From: Macrostomum hystrix
Lineage: Eukaryota > Platyhelminthes > Macrostomidae
DNA length: 64,000 bases
Assembly: GCA_950097015.1 (NCBI GenBank)
Contig: CATNEN010000039.1
Coordinates: forward strand, 7,332,501-7,396,500
Direction of reading: 5' to 3'
Shown here: piece after piece, positions 1-10,510 of the stretch
Position numbering within the stretch: position 1 is the first letter of the stretch
How the letters are laid out: each line of letters begins with the position of its first letter
The notes under the pieces: model-generated
Databases searched by the model: none
Told to the model about the DNA's origin: nothing
What the model saw: the letters and a program-made list of their open reading frames with translations, nothing else
Translations under genes and position numbers: made by a program

Positions 1-882
1 CTACTGTCACTCTCTAACAGTCTATTGTCACTCTCTAACAGTCTACTGTCACTCTCTAACAGTCTACTGTCACTCTCTAACAGTCTACTGTCACTCTCTA
101 ACAGTCTATTGTCACTCTCTAACAGTCTACTGTCACTCTCTAACAGTCTACTGTCACTCTCTAACAGTCTACTGTCACTCTCTAACAGTCTACTGTCACT
201 CTCTAACAGTCTACTGTCACTCTTTAAGAGTCTACTGTCACTCTCTAACAGTCTACTGTCACTCTTTAACAGTCTACTGTCACTCTCTAACAGTCTACTG
301 TCACTCTTTAAGAGTCTACTGTCACTCTCTAACAGTCTACTGTCACTCTCTAACAGTCTACTGTCACTCTCTAACAGTCTACTGTCACTCTCTAACAGTC
401 TACTGTCACTCTCTAACAGTCTATTGTCACTCTCTAACAGTCTACTGTCACTCTCTAACAGTCTATTGTCACTCTCTAACAGTCTACTGTCACTCTCTAA
501 CAGTCTATTGTCACTCTCTAACAGTCTACTGTCACTCTCTAACAGTCTACTGTCACTCTCTAACAGTCTACTGTCACTCTCTAACAGTCTACTGTCACTC
601 TCTAACAGTCTATTGTCACTCTCTAACAGTCTACTGTCACTCTCTAACAGTCTACTGTCACTCTTTAAGAGTCTACTGTCACTCTCTAACAGTCTACTGT
701 CACTCTCTAACAGTCTACTGTCACTCTCTAACAGTCTATTGTCACTCTCTAACAGTCTACTGTCACTCTCTAACAGTCTATTGTCACTCTCTAACAGTCT
801 ACTGTCACTCTCTAACAGTCTACTGTCACTCTCTAACAGTCTACTGTCACTCTTTAAGAGTCTACTGTCACCCTTTAACAGT
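1..882. repeat. 21-bp minisatellite in the upstream PIP4K2 intron
   Basis: About 42 head-to-tail 21-bp units with core ACTGTCACTCTCTAACAGT. The array starts before the window and stops about 28 bp before the 3' splice site at 909/910. Variants are mainly C/T at one site and a TTTAAGAGT form. Each unit has ACTGT and ACAGT as inverted 5-mers, so it could form a small hairpin. Because 21 is a multiple of three and the unit lacks stops, it is open as a Leu/Ser/Asn repeat, but that frame does not match the kinase frame that follows. Confidence 0.95.
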
Positions 883-909
883 TCCATCAACCCCCTCGCC
901 ATTTTGCAG

Positions 910-2032
910 CTGCGTGTTCAGTCCGCGCCTGAAAATCCACCGCAAATACGACCTGAAGGGCAGCACAATCGACCGGGAGGCCAGCGAGAAGGAGCGCAGC
1001 AAAGCCCTGCCGACCTACAAGGACGTGGACTTCATCAACACCAAAGAGCGCATCGGACTTGGCGAGGCCCAGAAGCAGCGGCTCATGCGCACACTCAGGT
1101 CTGATGTGGACTTCCTTCAGCGCAGCAACCTGATGGACTACTCACTGCTCATCGGCATTCACGACCTGCAGCTCGGCGGCGGCTTCGAGGACGATCCGGA
1201 GGCCGACGACGAGGCCGGACCGGGATCCGGCAATGAAGGCGCCGCCGTCTCGCCGCCGTCTGCCGCAGCCGCAGCCGCCGGGCTCCAGCCGGTGCCGGAG
1301 GATAGCGGCGATGACAATCCGAAGTGCGAAGCCAACTCGCCTGAGAGTCCGGGCGGAATGCGCGACTGCGGCCTGGAGCCCGGCAGGTCGTTTAGGTATT
1401 CCGCTTTCCTTGGCAACCTGGATCCCGTGTTTGAGAGGTGAGTGGCTGCTGCTCATGATTAGGCATTGCTGAGTTGCTACTCTCCCCGCCTTAATATTTC
1501 TCTCAATGTGTACTGTAGCAACATCGATTGATCAATGGTTATTTTCGTGAGCTCCAATACTCAAACAAAAAATCTCACCTTACCAAGTGTAAGTGCCTTC
1601 CGATCTCATTTGTTGTAAACTTCAGAAACATACTCAACTTGAGTTGAGTGGGTGTTTAATGCTACTGCACCTTAAAAACACTGTACATCTTTCTCCTCTT
1701 TCTCCTCTCAATCACTGCTGTTAAACTCCTTACGCTGTGTTATTACTATTTATCCTCATCCTCATCGCCAGACTCAGCAGTTTACAGCAACTAACTTACT
1801 TGTCTCGTCCCCGTCTCGCATTGCCAGCTACGGCATGCAGTCGCCAAGTCGCCAGGTTGTGTACTTCCTAGGCATCATCGACATCCTCACTAGCTACGGC
1901 GTGCGAAAGCGCACAGCCCAGACCTACAAGTCGATGAAGCACGGCTACATTAATGAGAACCAGCTGAGCACAGTCAAGCCAGAGGTGTACGCTAGACGAT
2001 TCCTGGAATTTATCGACTCCTCTGTTGAGTGA
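910..2032 (+). CDS. PIP4K2: Phosphatidylinositol 5-phosphate 4-kinase type II, 3' exons (partial)
   Basis: Exons are 910-1437 and 1828-2032, the second ending in TGA; earlier exons lie left of the window. PIP4K phosphorylates PI5P on the 4-hydroxyl to make PI(4,5)P2 at internal membranes and in the nucleus. The first exon has the family blocks RKYDLKGST and MDYSLLIGIHD, then an acidic, Gly/Ala-rich variable insert. The second has VVYFLGIIDILTSYG, the activation loop and the closing RRFLEFI. The loop reads RKRTAQTYK: alanine sits where type II kinases have the Ala that sets PI5P preference and type I kinases have Glu. Splice sites are canonical (AG at 908-909, GT at 1438, AG at 1826-1827), and codon AG|C is split across the 390-bp intron. 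Homology is recognised from memory of the family. The exact paralogue cannot be assigned. Confidence 0.93.
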
Positions 2033-2234
2033 CTTCAGAGCTCAGTAACTAAGCGTTTTTTATTTATCCTGGAGGTCCGCTCTGCGCGAGTATCCCTAAT
2101 CCCCAATATGGGATTGAAAAAATCCGGCATTCATTCGCACAATTATGTCCTCGCTTGTTGCTTTTAAAGAAATCTGTAGAATTACGTCATTTAGGTGTAT
2201 TCAAATCCTAATACATTTTTTCTACCTGAAGATT
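2033..2234. other. PIP4K2 3' flank
   Basis: Probable 3' UTR and flank after the kinase stop. I see no clear AATAAA and no other gene. Confidence 0.5.
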
Positions 2235-3937
2235 TGAGCTGTGTCCTGAGGAACTGGAGGGTTTAGGGTGCAGCTGTGTCCTGAGGAACTGAAGGGTTTA
2301 GGGTGCAGCTGTGTCCTGAGGAACTGGAAGGTTTAGGGTGCAGCTGTGTCCTGAGGAACTGGAAGGTTTAGGGTGCAGCTGTGTCCTGGGGAACTGGAAG
2401 GTTTAGGGTGCAGCTGTGTCCTGAGGAACTGGAAGGTTTAGGGTGCAGCTGTGTCCTGAGGAACTGGAGGGTTAAGGGTGCAGCTGTGTCCTGAGGAACT
2501 GGAGGGTTTAGGGTGCAGCTGTGTCCTGAGGAACTGAAGGGTTTAGGGTGCAGCTGTGTCCTGAGGAACTGGAGGGTTTAGGGTGCAGCTGTGTCCTGAG
2601 GAACTGAAGGGTTTAGGGTGCAGCTGTGTCCTGAGGAACTGAAGGGTTTAGGGTGCAGCTGTGTCCTGAGGAACTGGAGGGTTTAGGGTGCAGCTGTGTC
2701 CTGAGGAACTGAAGGGTTTAGGGTGCAGCTGTGTCCTGAGGAACTGGAGGGTTTAGGGTGCAGCTGTGTCCTGAGGAACTGAAGGGTTTAGGGTGCAGCT
2801 GTGTCCTGAGGAACTGAAGGGTTTAGGGTGCAGCTGTGTCCTGAGGAACTGGAGGGTTTAGGGTGCAGCTGTGTCCTGAGGAACTGGAGGGTTTAGGGTG
2901 CAGCTGTGTCCTGAGGAACTGAAGGGTTTAGGGTGCAGCTGTGTCCTGAGGAACTGGAGGGTTTAGGGTGCAGCTGTGTCCTGAGGAACTGGAGGGTTAA
3001 GGGTGCAGCTGTGTCCTGAGGAACTGGAGGGTTTAGGGTGCAGCTGTGTCCTGAGGAACTGAAGGGTTTAGGGTGCAGCTGTGTCCTGAGGAACTGGAGG
3101 GTTTAGGGTGCAGCTGTGTCCTGAGGAACTGAAGGGTTTAGGGTGCAGCTGTGTCCTGAGGAACTGAAGGGTTTAGGGTGCAGCTGTGTCCTGAGGAACT
3201 GGAGGGTTTAGGGTGCAGCTGTGTCCTGAGGAACTGAAGGGTTTAGGGTGCAGCTGTGTCCTGAGGAACTGGAGGGTTTAGGGTGCAGCTGTGTCCTGAG
3301 GAACTGAAGGGTTTAGGGTGCAGCTGTGTCCTGAGGAACTGAAGGGTTTAGGGTGCAGCTGTGTCCTGAGGAACTGGAGGGTTTAGGGTGCAGCTGTGTC
3401 CTGAGGAACTGGAGGGTTTAGGGTGCAGCTGTGTCCTGAGGAACTGAAGGGTTTAGGGTGCAGCTGTGTCCTGAGGAACTGAAGGGTTTAGGGTGCAGCT
3501 GTGTCCTGAGGAACTGGAGGGTTTAGGGTGCAGCTGTGTCCTGAGGAACTGAAGGGTTTAGGGTGCAGCTGTGTCCTGAGGAACTGAAGGGTTTAGGGTG
3601 CAGCTGTGTCCTGAGGAACTGGAGGGTTTAGGGTGCAGCTGTGTCCTGAGGAACTGGAGGGTTTAGGGTGCAGCTGTGTCCTGAGGAACTGAAGGGTTTA
3701 GGGTGCAGCTGTGTCCTGAGGAACTGGAGGGTTTAGGGTGCAGCTGTGTCCTGAGGAACTGAAGGGTTTAGGGTGCAGCTGTGTCCTGAGGAACTGGAGG
3801 GTTTAGGGTGCAGCTGTGTCCTGAGGAACTGGAGGGTTTAGGGTGCAGCTGTGTCCTGAGGAACTGGAGGGTTTAGGGTGCAGCTGTGTCCTGAGGAACT
3901 GAAGGGTTTAGGGTGCAGCTGTGTCCTGAGGAACTGG
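2235..3937. repeat. 35-bp minisatellite
   Basis: About 49 tandem copies of a 35-bp unit containing GCAGCTGTGTCCTGAGGAAC and GGGTTTAGGGT. The main polymorphism alternates GGAGGG and GAAGGG between neighbouring units, in a pattern that suggests duplication of multi-unit blocks. Each unit has one TTTAGGG, but this is not a telomeric array. It lies just 3' of PIP4K2. Confidence 0.95.
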
Positions 3938-4744
3938 TTGCTCGATCACTCGCCATTGCATGCTTTTTATATATAATGGAGAGGATTTTTTCTGTAGTAA
4001 TTTTTTGTCTCAGTTTTGTTGCAGTCAAAAGTTACGATCTCAATGACTTGAATTTTAATTTTTATTAAATATTGTGGCACCTCAAGGTTATGTATAGTTA
4101 GGTAAAAAAACTTAGCAATGTTCACATAATTACGCTTTTAAAAAAGTGTAATAGATTTGTTGATGTATTAAACTTATTCGGGGCAAATAGACAATTGTAC
4201 TACTGGCAGGCGGTTGTCCTGATTCGGCGCTATCATATGTTCGTTTTTACCTGTAATTAATTTCTAGTCATATTTTGCTTGTTGAATAAGAAATTCTAAT
4301 GCGCAATTTTTTATTGATTTTACCTTTTTTCGTCCTTTCGTTATTGCCAGTAGTGAATTGGTAAATATAATTTTGCAATATATAAAAAAATTTTGTATAA
4401 CTGTTCCTATTAAAATTAGAATATATTAATAGGTAGGGAGCCGTGTCAATTTTTAAATACACCTCACTATTATTATCAACTAACAATCTCATTGTTGTGA
4501 ATCTGTTGCAAATTTAGCAGTTTTATATATTCTCGTTTAACAAATATTGACACGTATCGTTTTCTCCGGAATAATCCGTTCGTGTTTAGTTATGATTCTT
4601 ATCACATTTTATAACCCGAACCAAATGTTGCTTCTCAAAACTTTTGACACTTTTTAGAGAAACAGAAATATTTTTTTATTAATTTGCTAATTATCTAATT
4701 TATTAAAATTACAAAAATTAAAATTTAAAATTTAAATAAAACTA
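3938..4744. other. AT-rich intergenic sequence
   Basis: Strongly AT-rich with many short A and T runs. No supportable open frame, RNA gene or transposon is visible. Confidence 0.6.
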
Positions 4745-5050
4745 GACACTCCTATAGAACCTCTACCCCTCTATGTACATCTGAGCCCATAGAGCCTCTC
4801 TACCCCCACTCAATGTACATCCGGTGCCATTGAACTTCTACCCCTCAATGTACATCCGGTCCCATTGAACTTCTACCCCTCAATGTACATCCGGTCCCAT
4901 TGAACTTCTACCCCTCAATGTACATCCGGTCCCATTGAACTTCTACCCCTCAATGTACATCCGATGATAGAAGCCATAGAATCGATCTACCCACTTTATG
5001 TACATCCGATTCCAAAGAACAACTACCCCTTAATGTACACAATCCCATAG
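4745..5050. repeat. Short 35-bp tandem array
   Basis: Seven or eight units, four of them near identical, with core CTCAATGTACATCCGGTCCC followed by ATTGAACTTCTACC. Units at both ends are degenerate, a sign of older edge copies around a homogenised centre. Confidence 0.85.
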
Positions 5051-5886
5051 AATATATGCGCTCGTACATGCGCTCCTAGTGGCAAGCTCTGTGCTTAATA
5101 ACCGCGTTCTGTTTTTCTTTATTCAGTATGACCTAGTTTTTAATCCGACCGCTTTTTTTGCTATTATTAAAAAGCAATTTTGGCATGAAATCTCTTCGTC
5201 GTTGGTCTTTATAAGTTGTTTTGGCCGCGGCCTATTTTACATGTAAACCATTTCCCTCATTTTTTTCTATTGATTTTTTACACGAGAAAGTTTTTTATCG
5301 GTAGCTTCGCTTGGCTTTGGCTTACCAATAGAGAAAGCTGCACAATTGGCTTTTGCTAATTTTCTATTCAGCTAGAGCGATTCTTAGAAAATATAGAAAC
5401 TTTTTGAGCTCCTGCCTTTAACATTTAGAGCAATGTTTAGTGTTGTATTTTTGCATATTATTATGCGGATTTGTGTTGTATAATGATAATTATTGTTCAG
5501 ACAGTTTGCTACTGTTCCTACTAGCAGTAGAGCGCTGCAGTCCTAGCTCTTGTTATTATTCTTATTGTTTTCTTGTGACTGTCGTCATTCCCTCGCGCGC
5601 TCGGCCCCAATGTTTGTCTGTTGCGCACCAATTTAAAAATTTAGTACCCCAGAAAGATTTGTTACACTGATCTGTCTAGCTGAGAGCTAAAATTTTAATT
5701 GCATCTTTCTTTTTTCAAACGACGTGCACAATAAAGCTTATAATCAGTGTTCTCAATTTGCTGCTTTATTATATAAATTTTAGATGGCATTAGAGAATAT
5801 TAAATTCCACTTTCCATTTTGTTATCTGCCTTTTTATTTGCATCCAGCGGGACTTTTGCTACTACTACAAGACTGAGCAATTTAGC
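5051..5886. other. Intergenic, no gene seen
   Basis: AT-rich sequence with only short chance frames. Nothing is supportable. Confidence 0.5.
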
Positions 5887-6300
5887 CTTGGCGTTTGAGT
5901 CTGCTCACAGAATTGTGGCATCTTGCACTCCTTGGCATTTGAGTCTGCTCACAGAATTGTGGCATCTTGCACTCCTTGGCATTTGAGTCTGCTCACAGAA
6001 TTGTGGCATCTTGCACTCCTTGGTGTTTGAGTCTGCTCACAGAATTGTGGCATCTTGTACTGCTTGGCGTTTTAGTCTGCTCACAGAATTGTGGCATCTT
6101 GTACTCCCTGGCATTTGAGTCTGCTCACAGAATTGTGGCATCTTGCACTCCTTGGTGTTTGAGTCTGCTCACAGAATTGTGACATCTTGCACTCCTTGGC
6201 GTTTTAGTCTGCTCACAGAATTGTGGCATCTTGCACTCCTTGGCGTTTCAGACTACTCACAGATTGATTGAGCAATCTTGCAAACTTGCAATTGACGCTT
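5887..6300. repeat. 44-bp tandem array
   Basis: About eight units of 44 bp, core GAGTCTGCTCACAGAATTGT followed by GGCATCTTGCACTCCTTGG, decaying into imperfect copies to about 6400. The unit contains CACA-GAAT-TGTG, a small inverted repeat. Confidence 0.9.
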
Positions 6301-7153
6301 GAGACTACTCAAGCACAAGTTAGATGAGGCATCTTGCATACCTTAACGTTACAGACTACTTACAGCATTGCAACATCACCTTGGCGTTGCACACTTTGAC
6401 TTTGAGACCACAAGTTTAGAATTTTGCTGTGTTTCGGGTTAAATTTTGCACTATACGTAAGGTATATTAAAAAGCTGCATGTTAACTCATTCTGAGCCCT
6501 TGTGGCTTTCTTAAAGACTAAACAACAAAAAAACAAGCAATACGCTTGTAGTTTATGTGGTTAGGCAAAAATGCATGCAGACCGCACGAAAACATGTCGA
6601 TAAGTTTTCTTCCTCATAATTGTCTCACTAGTTTATTTCAGTTGGACCAACTTCGAAATTTAAATACAGCGTCTTAGTACCATTTTTTTCGACACGATCA
6701 AGCTGTGCATGGTAATGAAAACAGATTTAGACTGGCCAAAATTCAAGGCAGTTTTTTAAGACATGCTTGACTTCAACAAGAATGCCATTGTTCACTAAAG
6801 TATGGTACGACGATTATGATAATTTGATAATAAGACCATGAGTTTTCGTTTCTTTACAGAATGATTTACGAAATGAAGTCCGAATTCGGATGAATTATAC
6901 ACTATTGAAAAATGTCGATGGAAGGCATATACCGCACTTGTAATTTACAGAGAAAGTTTAGAGTTCTGTTTCGTATTTCAAGACAGGCCAATTTAGTGAT
7001 CGCCACGAATAACCGAAATTAAAACTTACGGAAATCGATTAAAAAGAAAATTGACGAATCATTCTGAATGATAGATTGACTTAGCGACCTAGATTGACTT
7101 GACTTGACCAAAATTACTTAGCGAACTGTCAAACTAGGATGATGGCGATTGCG
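6301..7153. other. Intergenic 3' flank of PCMT1
   Basis: Degenerate tail of the 44-bp array and then AT-rich sequence. The PCMT1 3' UTR must lie at the right end. No separate gene is visible. Confidence 0.5.
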
Positions 7154-8560
7154 TCACAGGTCCTCTTTGTTCCACTGTGCCTGCTTGTCGGTGAGGGGCA
7201 CGTAGATGACACCCATGAGGCTGTGACGTCGCACGGAGCCGTCTGGCAGTTTGTCGATTTGCATCAGCGACTGGCTGCCGCCAGCCGGACCCTCCGGGCA
7301 GACCAGGCGACCGCCCGGCTTTAGCTGGTCAATCAGAGCCTGCATGGGGGTGAGTTTGAGTAGCTCAGAAATCACGTGACGATGGGAGAGAAAGTCGAAT
7401 GGGATCTGCTCATCGGCTTATCCATCTCACCTGAGGAATCGGATTGGCAGCCGCGCCAACGTGGATGGCGTCGTAGGGCGCCGCCTCCGGGTAGCCTAGT
7501 CTGCCGTCGCCCGTTACCATGGTGATGACGCCGTCATCTAGGCGACGCGCGGTTAGCGTAGATTTTCGCAGATTTTCAATTGAATGACGAACCTTGAAGA
7601 TAAGGTTATAAATTCTTTTCGTTATAAGGATTTAATGAGACTCAGATAGAATTCGGGATCTGAGTAATTAGAATTCGGGATCTGAGTAATTAGAATTCGG
7701 GATCTGAGTAATTAGAATTCGGGATCTGAGTAATTAGAATTCGGGATCTGAGTAATTAGAATTCGGGATCTGAGTAATTAGAATTCGGGATCTGAGTAAT
7801 TAGAATTTGGGATCTGAGTAATTAGAATTTGGGATCTGGGTAATTAGAATTCGGGATCTGAGTAATTAGAATTCGGGATCTGAGTAATTAGAATTTGGGA
7901 TCGGTGTAAATACAATTCGGGATCTGAGTAATTAGAATTTGGGATCTGAGTAATTACGATTCGGGATCTGAGTAATTAGAATTCGGGATCTGAGTAATTA
8001 GAATTCGGGATCTGAGTAATTACAATTCGGGATCTGAGTAATTAGAATTCGGGATCTGAGTAATTAGAATTCGGGATCTGCATGGGCAATAAAAGGGAAT
8101 TTTCTACAGGTAAATTTCTTAAAATCGGGATCATTGTTGGGGATAGCTTGAATTAAGCTTGAAGGGCTGGGTAATCAATCAGGCATGTGAATCGGGTGCT
8201 CACCAGCGACTCAATGTGATCGATGCCGACAACTCGACCGCCTGTGTCGGCCACCAGCTCCGCCATGCAGGCGGTGAGGTAGCCGGATCCGGAGCCGACA
8301 TCAAGGACGCGCGCACCCGGTCTTGTAAGCTGCTGGGACAGCACCTCCAGCGCGTGGGCGTGCATGTGCGGCGCGGAGATGGTGACGCCATAGCCGATGC
8401 CCTGCGGCGAGTCCTCGTAGGGTTTGGTGCCAGGCGCTACAAAGTGCGCCCGATCGACGCGACGCATTGCGGCCTCAATGGCGGCGGAGCGAAGGATGCC
8501 GTTCTTAGCTAGCCGGCTAATCAGCTGCTCGTGACTGTTGCCAGAGCTGCGCCACGCCAT
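7154..8560 (-). CDS. PCMT1: Protein-L-isoaspartate(D-aspartate) O-methyltransferase
   Basis: Complete cytosolic protein-repair enzyme, which methylates isoaspartyl residues using S-adenosylmethionine. Exons in transcript order are 8560-8204, 7592-7431 and 7339-7154, giving 234 codons plus TGA. The animal enzyme is about 227 residues. The start MAWRSSG matches the conserved N terminus, so the upstream in-frame Met codons are probably 5' UTR. Visible motifs are substrate-side [12 protein letters not shown] (about residue 61), SAM motif [14 protein letters not shown] (about 85), [30 protein letters not shown] and the C-terminal [12 protein letters not shown]. Introns are 611 bp and 91 bp, both phase 0 with GT-AG ends; the larger holds a 22-bp minisatellite. 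No frame break or missing motif was seen. Confidence 0.96.
7649..8080. repeat. 22-bp minisatellite in PCMT1 intron 1
   Basis: About 20 tandem copies of a 22-bp unit with core GAATTCGGGATCTGAGTAAT. Every typical unit has a GAATTC palindrome. It occupies most of the 611-bp intron. Confidence 0.95.
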
Positions 8561-10510
8561 GCCAAGCGGGAGATGAACTAATGTCACAGAAACTAGCTGA
8601 CCTACTATGAGTAGTTGATTCGCCTTGATTACAGACGATGCGATTAAACTAGTGAGCAAGTGGAATGACAGAAGTGAAAAATTAAGCAGCGCTGGAAGCT
8701 GAAAATGACAGGTAAAATTGCTGTGGATTGGATATTGTGAAACCAATAGTTTTGAAACAGCCCTCTATCGTACATTTATATACTGTTTCATATCTTACCA
8801 TACTACATGTATTTAGTTTGGTACATATGTGACTTATATAAGCAAAAGTCACAGTCTTAACTTGATGCGTTTAGTACAACTAGCTATAATTATTGTAAGA
8901 CTATCTGGGCTATTATAATATTTAGTCTTCTTACCTTAGCTATCAGCATATAACAAGTGAATTTTATGAAAATGATAAGCTAAATTACAAAAAGCTTTTT
9001 TAAGAACTTAGCTAGCTAATAGCCAATAGGCCTAGCTAGCTAAACCTGGATATTTCTATCCTGCATGATCTATCTAACGCCATCAGAATACTAGCACAAA
9101 AATATTCTGAATAAAAAACATTTCCCTTTTTTAGTTTTATATACATGGAGAGGAATATGATGGCAAATCTATACATATTAAACTCTAAATAGCAATAAAG
9201 CCAAATCATATTACAAGTGGCCAAAAAAGAAAGCATTTTTAGAATCCATGGCCTATTTTTAGCACCGAATGACTTTCTAGTTTCTATGTCACTACTCACT
9301 TCGTATCAAGGGGTCGACTGTATTCATGTAAAAGTAAACAATTAAAAAGTCAATACTTGAACTCAAAGGACAAATATAAGTCTATCCAAGAATAAGTAAA
9401 ACAGTAAAACGTTTAGTTTTCCATGCCCCTTAAATATTCTTTATATGTTTTACTATTTATGGTCACGGTGTTTGTTTCTTCGAGTAATGATAAAATATAA
9501 GCCTTTTATTTAAAAAAGGAAATTAAATATCGATACCCATAGTGTACAATGAAGCGTCAAAGTTATTCTGGGAAGATGGCTGAGGTAGTAATATTTTTAA
9601 GTGCGCGTAGAGGTGCAATTTAACTAGAAAGCTAATATGCATAAATAAGCTAGTCCCAAGACTAAAGCTGGTCCAAAACAACTAAGGTTAAAGAAATATA
9701 TTTTATTTCTTTAAAACTGTCGGTTTGGCTAAGTTCACACACAGCTATGTTGAATATTCCGGGTATGGCTGCCCGGATATGGTTACTTAGATATTTGTAA
9801 CATATCTATTTGTTGTATTATTTATGCTATCCTCAATACATTACTATTTTCAAGCAGCTTATTGTATTGTAGCTGTTGGGTGTTGTAAAATGTCTTCCTG
9901 CTAGCTATTTTTTCCATGATGCTATTTTATGGATTTACTATAGCTATTCTTTCTATCTTAGATTTTATAGGATTAACAAAAGCAAAACATTTTCTTTAAA
10001 AATTTATGCTTTTGGTGATCATAAAACGTGTGGTTAAATATATCTCGAAACTTGAAATATAAAACTGCATTTTTATAACAACCATGTTAAAATTAATGAG
10101 TTGCTACAAAATGTTAATATGGCTAATCAGAAGTTTTTGGTAAATGTTACAAAAGTTTTTACCAGTTTCAAGGACTAGCAAACAAAGGAAATGACTGACC
10201 AAATAGTCATAGTTTTTTCTATTTTAGCTTTAGATTATGGCATCTAGCATCAAGCCAATACTTGTTTGGGAACAATTTCTCTTCTGAAAAAATATATTTC
10301 ACTTTAAGCCATTATTTTATTTTAAAATTCCTTTCCTAGTGACTAATGAATATGCAGTAATACTTAACTGTGTTCTTTGTTCTAAATTTTAACCTAAAAT
10401 CTAACTTTCAGTATCATAATTTAACCAGCTCCATTGATAAGAGTCAATCTGCAACGGAATCGATTTTATTAATAATTAAGCTAACTTGAAGCATTCCAAA
10501 AATCTGCGCC
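8561..10510. other. Intergenic between divergent PCMT1 and AMPD
   Basis: About 1.9 kb of AT-rich sequence between two divergently transcribed genes, so both promoters should be here. I cannot point to a convincing TATA box or CpG cluster and see no other gene. Confidence 0.5.

Noticed and set aside
25..1104. Leu/Ser/Asn-repeat open frame running into the kinase exon
   Set aside because: Translation of the 21-bp minisatellite. It enters the PIP4K2 exon in the wrong frame, and the exon has a proper 3' splice site.
2235..3937. Interstitial telomere, because of repeated TTTAGGG
   Set aside because: Only one heptamer per 35-bp unit. The rest of the unit is unrelated and the heptamer is not tandem.
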